Shown one piece after another: positions 48,279-60,100 of a stretch of 64,000 nt of DNA. Numbering within the stretch: the first letter of the stretch is position 1; each line of letters begins with the position of its first letter. A model generated the notes under the pieces. The model saw only the letters and a program-made list of their open reading frames with translations, was not told the DNA's origin and did not search any database. Source of the stretch: Tachypleus tridentatus. Taxonomy: Eukaryota; Arthropoda; Merostomata; Xiphosura; Limulidae. Where the stretch lies: the NCBI RefSeq assembly GCF_004210375.1, contig NC_134837.1, positions 16,127,798 to 16,191,797 of the forward strand. Direction: 5' to 3'. Made by a program: the position numbers and the translations under genes.

Positions 48279-51200
48279 CCACTTCTCACAAGATTAGCTA
48301 TTCTCATCTAGTGCTGTCCTTTATACACAACCACTTCTCACAAGATTAGCTATTCTCATCTAGTGCTGCTCTTTATACACAACCACTTCTCACAAGATTA
48401 GCTATTCTCATCTAGTGCTGCTCTTTATACACAACCACTTCTCACAAGATTAGCTATTCTCATCTGGTGGTGCCCTTTATACACAACCACTTCTCACAAG
48501 ATTAGCTATTCTCATCTGGTGGTGCCCTTTATACACAACCACTTCTCACAAGATTAGCTATTCTCATCTGGTGGTGCCCTTTATACACAACCACATCTCA
48601 CAAGAATAGCTATTCTCATCTGGTGGTGCCCTTTATACACAACCACATCTCACAAGATTAGCTATTCTCATCTGGTGGTGCCCTTTATACACAACCACTT
48701 CTCACAAGATTAGCTATTCTCATCTGGTGGTGCCCTTTATACACAACCACATCTCACAAGATTAGCTATACTCATCTGGTGGTGCCCTTTATACACAACC
48801 ACTTCTCACAAGATTAGCTATTCTCATCTGGTGGTGCCCTTTATACACAACCACTTCTCACAAGATTAGCTATTCTCATCTAGTGCAGCTCTTTATACAC
48901 AACCACTTCTCACAAGATTAGCTATTCTCATCTAGTGCTGCTCTTTATACACAACCACATCTCACAAGATTAGCTATTCTCATCTGGTGGTGCCCTTTAT
49001 ACACAACCACTTCTCACAAAATTAGCTATTCTCATCTGGTGGTGCCCTTTATACACAGCCACTTCTCACAAGATTAGCTATTCTCATCTGGTGGTGCCCT
49101 TTATACACAACCACTTCTCACAAGATTAGCTATTCTCATCTGGTGGTGCCCTTTATACACAACCACTTCTCACAAGATTAGCTATTCTCATCTGGTGGTG
49201 CCCTTTATACACAACCACTTCTCACAAGATTAGCTATTCTCATCTGGTGGTGCCCTTTATACACAACCACTTCTCACAAGATTAGCTATTCTCATCTGGT
49301 GGTGCCCTTTATACACAACCACTTCTCACAAGATTAGCTATTCTCATCTGGTGGTGCCCTTTATACACAACCACTTCTCACAAGATTAGCTATTCTCATC
49401 TGGTGGTGCCCTTTATACACAACCACTTCTCACAAGATTAGCTATTCTCATCTGGTGGTGCCCTTTATACACAACCACTTCTCACAAGATTAGCTATTCT
49501 CATCTAGTGCTGCTCTTTATACACAACCACTTCTCACAAGATTAGCTATTCTCATCTGGTGGTGCCCTTTATACACAACCACTTATCACAAGATTAGCTA
49601 TTCTCATCTGGTGGTGCCCTTTATACACAACCACTTCTCACAAGATTAGCTATTCTCATCTGGTGGTGCCCTTTATACACAACCACTTCTCACAAGATTA
49701 GCTATTCTCATCTGGTGGTGCCCTTTATACACAACCACTTCTCACAAGATTAGCTATTCTCATCTAGTGCTGCTCTTTATACACAACCACTTCTCACAAG
49801 ATTAGCTATTCTCATCTGGTGGTGCCCTTTATACACAACCACTTCTCACAAAATTAGCTATTCTCATCTGGTGGTGCCCTTTATACACAACCACTTCTCA
49901 CAAAATTAGCTATTCTTATCTAGTGCTGCTTTTTATACACAACCACTTCTCACAAGATTAGCTATTCTCATCTGGTGGTGCCCTTTATACACAACCACTT
50001 CTCACAAAATTAGCTATTCTCATCTGGTGGTGCCCTTTATACACAACCACTTCTCACAAGATTAGCTATTCTCATCTGGTGCTGCTCTTTATACACAACC
50101 ACATCTCACAAAATTAGCTATTCTCATCTGGTGGTGCCCTTTATACATAACCACTTATCACAAGATTAGCTATTCTCATCTGGTGCTGCTCTTTATACAC
50201 AACCACTTCTCACAAGATTAGCTATTCTCATCTGGTGGTGCCCTTTATACACAACCACTTCTCACAAAATTAGCTATTCTCATCTGGTGGTGCCCTTTAT
50301 ACATAACCACTTATCACAAGATTAGCTATTCTCATCTGGTGCTGCTCTTTATACACAACCACTTCTCACAAGATTAGCTATTCTCATCTGGTGCTGCTCT
50401 TTATACACAACCACATCTCACAAAATTAGCTATTCTCATCTGGTGGTGCCCTTTATACATAACCACTTATCACAAGATTAGCTATTCTCATCTGGTGCTG
50501 CTCTTTATACACAACCACTTCTCACAAAATTAGCTATTCTCATCTGGTGGTGCCCTTTATACACAACCACTTCTCACAAGATTAGCTATTCTCATCTGGT
50601 GCTGCTCTTTATACACAACCACTTCTCACAAAATTAGCTATTCTCATCTGGTGCTGCTCTTTATACACAACCACTTCTCACAAAATTAGCTATTCTCATC
50701 TGGTGGTGCCCTTTATACACAACCACTTCTCACAAGATTAGCTATTCTCATCTGGTGCTGCTCTTTATACACAACCACTTCTCACAAAATTAGCTATTCT
50801 CATCTGGTGGTGCCCTTTATACACAACCACTTCTCACAAGATTAGCTATTCTCATCTGGTGGTGCCCTTTATACACAACCACTTCTCACAAAATTAGCTA
50901 TTCTCATCTAGTGCTGCTCTTTATACACAACCACTTCTCACAAGATTAGCTATTCTCATCTGGTGGTGCCCTTTATACACAACCACTTCTCACAAGATTA
51001 GCTATTCTCATCTGGTGCTGCTCTTTATACACAACCACTTCTCACAAGATTAGCTATTCTCATCTGGTGGTGCCCTTTATACACAACCACTTCTCACAAG
51101 ATTAGCTATTCTCATCTAGTGCTGCCCTTTATACACAACCACTTCTCACAAGATTAGCTATTCTCATCTGGTGGTGCCCTTTATACATAACCACTTATCA

Positions 51201-51606
51201 CAAGATTAGCTATTCTCATCTGGTGGTGCCCTTTATACACAACCACTTCTCACAAAATTAGCTATTCTCATCTGGTGGTGCCCTTTATACACAACCACTT
51301 CTCCCAAGATTAGCTATTCTCATCTGGTGGTGCCTTTTATACACAACCACTTCTCACAAGATTAGCTATTCTCATCTGGTGCTGCTCTTTATACACAACC
51401 ACTTCTCACAAGATTAGCTATTCTCATCTGGTGGTGCCTTTTATACACAACCACTTCTCACAAGATTAGCTATTCTCATCTGGTGGTGCCTTTTATACAC
51501 AACCACTTCTCACAAGATTAGCTATTCTCATCTGGTGGTGCCCTTTATACACAACCACTTATCACAAGATTAGCTATTCTCATCTAGTGCTGCCCTTTAT
51601 ATACAA
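48279..51606 (+). repeat. 52-bp satellite-like array, about 64 copies
   Basis: The unit is ctcatctggtggtgcccttt plus atacacaaccacttctcaca plus agattagctatt (52 bp). The main variants are ggtggtgccc, tagtgctgctc and ggtgctgctc in the first block, and cacatctcac, cacttatcac, acaaaatta and atacataacc elsewhere. Copies differ by only a few bases. Variant combinations recur in order, giving a 156-bp (3 x 52) higher-order pattern near 50.1-50.5 kb. Confidence 0.97.
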
Positions 51607-51681
51607 ACATTTTTCTGTATGCATGCCACAAACTTTCTGCATTCCTCTACTAAAATCAAATGATTCCAATACATGCATCAA

Positions 51682-51788
51682 TGTATCTTAAGACAGCTGG
51701 TATGGATATTAAAACTTTTAAAAGTAGAGAACAACGTTTGACCTTCTCTACTTTATTTTAATACCCATACCAGCTGTCTTGAGATACA
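51682..51788. repeat. Near-perfect palindrome, about 47-bp arms
   Basis: The left arm tgtatcttaagacagctggt...agtagagaa pairs with the right arm ttctctact...accagctgtcttgagataca, separated by about 12 bases (caacgtttgacc). Small bulges occur in the A/T part. It could be a fold-back MITE or the terminal part of a retroelement; the family is not determined. Confidence 0.85.
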
Positions 51789-51799
51789 TTTTTACTTCA

Positions 51800-54720
51800 A
51801 GCAGGTTTCTCATCATCACGAATTACTTCATCATGCATCACTTCTTCACCAATAAGAGCATGAAATATGTTACAACTCCCACTACACTCCTCTACTGAAC
51901 CCTCAGTTCAAAGTTTGGCAGAAGGTGTGAGCAGTGGGGAGGAAGGGTGGAATGTATGAGCAGAGGTCTGTACCTATCAGAAATACATTTTTGTAACTTC
52001 CAATACAAACTTACATCCTCTCACAAGTATTGCTAAAATTCCACATTGAATAGGAAGCAGGACCAGTGCAAGGAAATAACAGAAGTAGCTGTTAAAGACA
52101 CTCCTACACATGAGAGAGAGTCAAATTGAAAAACATGATACAGGGAACTGAATCATATATGCTATTTACCCATCAATAAAATGTGTATAAGAACAAAAAA
52201 AGATAGGAGCACATCCACGTGGGAGGGAACTGTGGCAGGATAGCGATCTTGATCAAGAAATGTAAAAGGAAAGCAATCACACATACTATGAAAGTGAGTA
52301 AATTAATGGATGTGCCTCTAAGTTTAGAGTGGTTAGGGTACAATGAATCATAGTTGGTAAGTCCACTACATCCAAAACTCAACGCTGCTGGGAATTAGCA
52401 TCCATGCAACAATAGGATGAAGACCATATCATCTTCACCTAAAGTACAATAGACTGGAGGGAAGCTAAAACCACTCCAACTGTTTAGTGTGACATATTCA
52501 ACATCTTAGATTTTTCAATCTGGAAACATAACATCCAGTATCAAAAGGATGTCTGCATGTTAAAAATCAACAACCCTAACAGCAAAAATAACTGGAACCA
52601 CTCAGAAGGCAATAACATTCTTGACAGAAGATACAACAAGGGATAGCAAAAAGAACAGAACAGGAATAATTATCTTACTTCCACTGTGACTCAGCACACA
52701 GGTGTATAACAGAGGGAAAAATATTAACAAACATAAACAAATAAGAGAATTTATGTTAATTGGTTCTACTCTACATCCAACATCTAGCCATTGGATACTG
52801 ACATCCACACTAGGGTAGGATGAGGACTCTCAATCCAAGGGTGAACTGCAATTTGACTTCTTATTCTACTGTGATTGATTAATGCACATTGGAGAATATC
52901 ATATCTATAGCTGCATAACATCACTGCCCTATTCTGCAATGAACGGTTATAGCCATTTCTGTGTGGAAATCATTAAAAGGGTGCCTCCATGGTCAACCAC
53001 CTCAGTAACTTGGAACTTGAAAGTTGTAAGGACTCCCATACTCCACTTGAACAAAAAGGGGAGTGAGGACATACTGGATGGTACAGAGGAATGCCATTAT
53101 CTGAGACAGCATAATGGGTGACCACAAAACTCTATCATGAAAAGTTGACCATTCAGATTTATTCAGTACAAGGCATAGCAGGATGGGTAACTATCCCCTT
53201 CTGCTTTACCCATGCAGTACAAACATAGTACAGTCCAGAATGGGCAAGTTTATGAAGCAAGTACATGAAGTTATTCATCTATCAGTGACCTTATGGAATA
53301 CCACATCTGGAAGGTATGCATTGCAGAGCCATAAAGTTAAATGGTGAGTCAACATGGTTGTACAGTGTGGGATCCACATAAATTAGAAATGAAACAAGGG
53401 TTCCTGAAAGGAAAAGAATGAATACATGTAAGCTTACCTGTCAAAGTTCCAATGAAGCTTGAAGAATGACTATGGGTGAAAGACAAACCTGACGAGGAAG
53501 AAACTGTGATATGGTGTAAGTAATAAAAGATGAACATACTTAAGTGTAGTTCACATGCTTGATTGAAGATTTTTCTCCAGTAGTCAACAAAAGCGAGAAG
53601 CAAGGGAAAAGATGAGGTTTTGAATCTGATGAGAAGACACCCTTTCTTCTGGTGAGAAGAAGACAGGAAGAATAAGTCAACTGAATTAAGTATACAACCC
53701 AACTGGTGAGAGGAAAAGGGGAAAGACCACAAAAATAAGATAACTACCAAAAGATAAAGAGTTGGGAACAAGTACCACAGAAGGAAGCAGTGCAGGCAAT
53801 ATAACAATGAAGGGTACAGACTGAACAAAGAATTTACTTGATTAAAGGACCACATTAAGAAGACTGGGCTTTTTGAGGGAACAAGAAATCCCCAAAGAAC
53901 ACATTAATATGGTAAGAATAGGGGAAGTAAAACTCAACAGTATTGGGAAAAATAAAATGTATGATATAAAGCAATTTGATAACCCATGAGAAAGACCAAA
54001 GACACGCAGTTAAAAAGCAATGTGGGAAACTCAGTCATATGACCCGCAGTGGGTCAGTCAGTGGGGAATCCCAGAATTACAGACCAGCTGCAGAACACTC
54101 TCCATTTATGCTAATATGTATCCATTAAAGAAAGATGTATGGAATGAGCCAAAAGGAAAGCTACACAACTGGAGAAACTTGACCTCCTCACCAAGAACTG
54201 GATAAATACCAGGTGCTAATGGCTGGATGTTGAATGGTGATTGAGGCTGATGAAAAAGAGATGGAAGGGGAACTGGAAGGAAAAGTTGCAGTTGTTGTGA
54301 TCATGGAAACCACAGTTAAAGTGGTCAATAAAGAGTGATAAGAAAAACTGAACACAGAATAGTATTGATGAGGGAAACCACCTGATGAAGTTACTGGATA
54401 CACATAAAGAAAACTGTGAGACGATCTTGACTGAAGCCATCAATGGCCAGAACCCAAGAATGGGATACAGAGAATCAAAACCAATGGAATACAACAAGTG
54501 AACCAATGTGGAGAAAAGAAAGAAGAGGATGTCACCAGAAACCTCTCTGGATTTTGGTGGAAGGCTTCAAAAGATGGTAGAGAGATACTGTAAGAGTTGT
54601 GAGGGTAACACAAAGGTGGGAAAATTGGGATGGATCAGAGTTAAAGGAGATTCAGTGACTGCATGAAGTAAAGTTTGCAAATAGAGGGGTACATTGGATG
54701 AGAATAACTAATCTTGTGAG
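51800..54720. other. GC-richer noncoding island of unknown identity
   Basis: This 2.9-kb stretch has fewer A/T runs, is purine-rich on the plus strand and differs in texture from the rest of the intron. No frame is long or convincing (the longest, about 168 codons at 53349-53855 minus, is low-complexity Ser/Leu/Phe). No terminal repeats are seen apart from the palindrome at its left edge. It may be a decayed large mobile element. Confidence 0.5.
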
Positions 54721-55324
54721 GTAAGTACTGTGCATAAAACATTTTATTTACCTTAGCATTGAAACATTTTTGTACTGTTGATCAGAAAGTTAGATCTTGT
54801 ATATCCATTGAATTACTTTCAACCTGAGTGATATCTATTATATACTTGTCATGATACCTTATTTTCCTGATTACAACAAACACCATTTCCAGCTATAAAC
54901 CATAAAAAAACACAACAAAAGCTTACAAGTAGTTGTTGAAGATATACGACCACACATTTTAAGGTTGTGTTAACAGTTATACCCTTCTATACAAATTTAT
55001 ATCTAATAAATATAAGTTACTATCAGTAAATAATATACTCTTTTACTTGAGTGAATTGTTTAAATATAACAAATTAACAAGAAAAAATGTTAAGGAACAA
55101 AAGGAATGCCTACAAAAAATTCCACAGCACAAATTACTGCTCACACCACTTTATACATTCTACAACAGCAAACAATTAATTATCTACTCTACATAATCGT
55201 ATCTAAATACTGACTCAGGCGATTTTCAAAGCCATACTTCATTAGCAATTGTTCAGCTCACATGTTGTGACATCATAAAAGCACTAAGAAAGATAAAAGC
55301 ATAATCACACAAGAAAGAAGTCAC

Positions 55325-55540
55325 TGTTAACTACACAAGGGCTATCTGCACTAGCCGCCCCTAACTTAGCAGTGCAATACCAAATGGAAGGCAGCTAGTC
55401 ATCACCACCCACTGCCAACTCTACAACTACTCTTTTAGCAACAAATAGTGAGATTGACAATCACATTATAATGCTCCCATGGCTCAAAGTGCAAGCATGT
55501 TTGGTGTGACAGGGATTCGAACCCAAGACCCTCCTCAGGG
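55325..55540 (-). mobile_element. tRNA-derived SINE (family A) in intron 2
   Basis: The blocks gggctatctgcactagccgc, aaggcagctagtcatcacca, atagtgagattgacaatcac and gtgtgacagggattcgaacc are present. Most CpGs are decayed. The right end is truncated after the B box. Confidence 0.85.
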
Positions 55541-56909
55541 AATGACAATTCCTAAACAAACATATTATATTTTTGGATGGGCAAAGAGAAAAAGGTTAAA
55601 TAATTGATATTTATTTACATACAATATGTTTTGGAACTGTTCAGAAATTAAATATAGAAAAAAAATAATTTTGTTTGCAAGCTGTGCTAAACAGATGCTG
55701 TAAAATGAACAAAATATGAATTATACGATTTTTTGAACTAAACGTTATTGAAGTAAAGTTATGTTTTATACTAATAATCTGAAACTTGATATACAGTATA
55801 TATTTGATATGTGAAAGGTGCTTAGAGGTTATGATAAGGTTAAGCACAGTTTAGGTATTTATGGTAAATATAAAATTTAGTTTGAAGTTCATGTGACTCA
55901 TGACTTTAGAGTGACTTGTTTTATTACATTAATTGAACTACATTTCTACAACAAACTCCATGTTCTAATGTCACCTACATTAGCTGAGCTGTCAATAACT
56001 TTGTTAAAACTTATTGCTTCACATTTTCAAAAGGTTTTAAGGAAAAAATTATAATTTAAAATAGGATTAAAAACATTTTAGAAATCTGTACATTTCAAAA
56101 TATATAAATATGCTCAACAATCAACACTGTATAATATACAGTTAATTTTTTATTTTATAACCAATCAATGATTGATTGGTTACTAACAAAACTCTTAATT
56201 ATATATTATACAATCTTGATCACTGACATTTTAATATGTTTTTAATATTTATTCAGATTTTATCCATCTATACTTTTATGTTGACTTAAAACCAAAGAGG
56301 ACTCAATCTTCATTAATAGTATAAAATTTTAATTCAAATCAGCATTTCCTGTTCTTTTTAATCTAGTAATGGGTTTTACTTAATTAGTAAAGATTTCACT
56401 TTATGTATAATAAAGACAATTCCAACATTTATACAATAAAAAAAGTGATAAAACTGATCAATAATTTCAATCATTTAAACAAACCCAGACTGCAAAGACT
56501 TTTAAAAGATTAAACTATACCATTTCAACAACAGTTGTTATAGGCCACTGCTTAGACATTTCTCTGTAAATAACAGATGTAAACTAGAGAGACACCCAGT
56601 ACAGCATCCAGTACTGACCATATTTGACCATAAAAAAAACAAAAATGTGTCTGTAATTCCATTGATATGAATGGACGTTGGCCGTTCTTGGAAATTATAA
56701 AGCAAAAGTGGCATGAAAAATTGATCTCCATGTTAACAGATAGGGATCTGTGTGTATGATCTTTGATATGACCTTGACCCTACAAATACTTGTAAGTTCG
56801 GTCTTAATCCAAATGTATACCAACTTCTGTTCAATTCCACTGAGCCATTTTTGAGAAACCTTGCTAACAAACAGAGGAGTGAAAAATAGACCCAAGAAAC
56901 AAGACTTAC

Positions 56910-57136
56910 CATCTTCAACATGATATCTCCTATATCTTGTATGACTGGTTGTTCCTGCCTCCTGGTTTTCATGATACTGTTAAACCTGCTGTGAATCTTC
57001 AATAATTCTTCTAGGTTAGGAAAAAGAAAGTCTAATAGGTCCTGCTGCAGTAGTTTCTCCTGCTGTAAAGGCTTGAAGAACAGCCTGTCTAGTATTTTAA
57101 GGTTTCGTACATGAGTGCGTTCAGTGTGGAATAGTT
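56910..57136 (-). CDS. RhoGEF exon 2: start of DH domain (CR1)
   Basis: Joined to exon 1 through a split Glu codon, this exon reads ELFHTERTHVRNLKILDRLF, then a helix with FPNLEELLKIHSRFNS, ending QPVIQDIGDIMLKM. The E-LF-TE-x-HVR-x-L pattern is conserved region 1 of Dbl-homology domains. Its first Glu contacts switch I of the GTPase in known DH-Rho complexes. The acceptor is ccatttcag|AAC and the donor ATG|gtaagt (phase 0). Its 227 nt equal two bases plus 75 codons. Confidence 0.93.
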
Positions 57137-60100
57137 CTGAAATGGAAAATTATTATTTCGATCTGCCATTTCCTAACTAAATCAACTGACTGTTGAGTAA
57201 TAACTGTTTTTTCTTTAAATTAAACAGAAATTTCATGTCAATGAACAAGAAATATTAGTTAAACATTAAAAAAAAAAGACTTATAATAATACTAATTTCA
57301 GTAAAATATGATTTCCAGTGGAAAAACTTACATCAGTGATAACACAAATACCCCATTACATCCATATTGTTATCTTCCTGGTTCCTGCATGTAATTGACA
57401 TTCTCAGCTTAATGGTTTATTCTGTAAACTTTACAACCATTGTAATATTAGGATGTTTGGTTATTGTGTTCTGTTTCGGCAAAATATATTTATGTTTTCA
57501 GACTCTGCATGACAGTTAGTGTTTAACTTCAGACAAACAATCACACATTTAAAACTGAATGGACCAATCACAGACTATCTTGTGTAACGAACTTGTCTTA
57601 TGATTATGAAAAAAATATGGTGTATAAACAGGATTTCTTTTTTTCAAATTTTATTTAAATATTACTATACTCCATATTATTATGAAAATAAAGTATGCTT
57701 TCATTTTGTTCAATCAAGAATTAAGTTACTTTTAGTATTTTTAGTTTTGTTATTTTAGTAAATATATAAATCCTCCCTCCCTTCTAACATCATATTTAAC
57801 TTCCCATAATACCTCTGGGTTACAGACTGTAGTTGTGTATTTAATACACAGTTATCAGAATTACAGTATAGAATTTGCAAGTGTAGTTTATTTGTATACA
57901 CTACACCAAACCCACTTCTTAATAATATACAACAGTTCTTTACAGTATTTTCATTTGTTAATATTCACATTATATATGTCAATTACACGTTTTTAATACA
58001 AACTACCAAAATTCAAACTAGTAAAACACTGAATTTAAAGTTAACTAAATTAATGATATGAGACTGTACAATGTTAAGTTTTCACAGTGAAATATAAACA
58101 TCGTAGTAGTGAAATGAAACTAATTTTGTTTTCAGTTGAATACAAAATTTTATGTTTTTAGTTAATATTATCTGCAAGATAAAATTAACAACAGTATTCC
58201 AAACAAACTTTTCACAGGCAACAAAGTTTAGCAAGTTAATATCAACCATATAATAAAATAATCCCTAACTTTACAAACTCTCCCCTAAACAATACCCTAT
58301 ATCCAAGTAAAGCAACATCTCAAAAACACTTTGTGTGCTTTAAATGTTTGTTTTTAAACACAACTAAAATTGTTTTCACATGCACTTGTAAAGAAGCTAT
58401 ATGGTTATTTGCATTAGTTTTGAAATGAAGAAGAAGAGAATTCTCAGGTCATAAAATGGGACAGTATGGGTACAAAAGGTCTAATAACACCTGTATGTTA
58501 TTTTTCTAAATAAGAAAATTCAATAATTAGCAAAGACATCAAGTGAGGGACAAGTTTCCAACATCCTGAACTAAATGCTTTTTCACTTATTATTAGTATG
58601 TAGGTCATTTGTTATTTCAACTTACTTTATAAAAGTGGAAAGCATTATTATACATCAGAAAGTTCCTAACCTTTCTCTCTTCACAAACTCCCTCGAGTAA
58701 TAAAACATTTCACAAGATTTCAAGCAGTAAATTTTATAAAATAAAAACTTTTGAATGAATTGAATTTATGAAAATAAAAGTTTCTACAAAACTTACTACG
58801 CACGACATTTACAACAAAATCTGAATCTCTAATATTTTCATAACTTTGCAGCCAATACCTAGTGAAAATGAAATATGATTCTTGAAACATAATAAAAGTT
58901 GAAAACAAAACCATTTAACTAAAACTAATAAGACTTTTGAGCTTGCTTGAAGAACACGGTGTTTTAAAACTCAATTCAACAGGAGAGAGAGAGTTACCTT
59001 GGATCTGAATCATGATATTTCCTTCTGTAAATATTTTAATAAATTAGAAAGAAATTAAAACAGTGGTAAAAATCGAAGAACCAGGAAAATGATAAAGATG
59101 ACATTCCCAAAGTTTTCTCACAAATCCCTAAATAATATTTTATGAACACATAGAAGTTCAAGAACCACAGGTTGGGAAATGCTGTTCTACATCTATGCTT
59201 GGAGAAACTATTATTAAAAAACAGACATTTATATTCCTCACACGTGACTTGTATCAAACCAGTTCAAATTACGTGCCTTATGCAACAAAAACTTAAAATT
59301 TATACAAAAAATACCGAGATGCAACATACAATAAATTATCCAATGGAATAAAAATAATAATAATAAAAAATTGTTATGTATATTAATATGAACTTATTTC
59401 AATCACTACAATGTCAACTCCCGTAATTTGAAGTTCCAGTCAAGGTTATGTTTCACGGATGTGTTCATTATAAAAGGTGCTTGTTCACAAAGTTCTTTTG
59501 GGTTAAGATAATTTTCTTTTAGTGTTGGTTGAGTTACTGTACTCACAATTTGTTTCTCCTATGTTTTGTGAAAGCTAGATTGGAAATGCAGCCTATTAAT
59601 ATATATTAAATCGCAGAGCACAGTTTTATAATATTATTCTACACAACATCTAGTATGATAACAAAAAAACACAGCATTTTTGTTCCATTCACTTAATAAA
59701 ATTATTGATGCTTGTATAAATTAATGCTAAATTTATTAGTGTGTATTTACATTTCCAGTTTATCACATCGTTAAAAGGCTAGCATCACTGAATAAATAGA
59801 AAAAATTGCTTTGTGATTGTTTTCTTCATGTTCAGAGAGCTGTGGTTTTGAGACATACCAATCTCTCAAAACTTTCATTGGAACACAAATCCAAAAAAGT
59901 TAAGATGTGTGGGTATTCCAAAATAATACACAAAATATATATAAAAAAGTTAAATTAGTCTATAGTTTATTTAACCCTAGGTTACAAATTTAAATACTTT
60001 ATAACAATTAAAAAGCTCAAAACTCTGATGAAGATGTTGCTAACTAGTTGCCTTTCTTTCAATCATCAGTCCAAAATTAGGGATAGCATTACTTGTTCTA

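Larger units (their letters stand above)
47890..56909 (-). other. Intron 2 of the RhoGEF gene
   Basis: A 9-kb intron splitting the DH domain. It holds the 52-bp satellite (48.28-51.61 kb), a near-perfect palindrome (51.68-51.79 kb), a GC-richer island of unknown identity (51.8-54.72 kb) and a SINE (55.33 kb). The remaining 55.6-56.9 kb is AT-rich with nothing recognised. Confidence 0.7.

Noticed and set aside
53349..53855. 168-codon minus-strand frame in the GC-richer island
   Set aside because: It is low-complexity Ser/Leu/Phe caused by purine-rich sequence on the other strand, with no recognisable domain.
59150..59200. Possible hAT-type terminus (gaaccacaggttgggaaatg)
   Set aside because: The motif resembles a common repeat end, but no matching inverted end or target duplication was found nearby.
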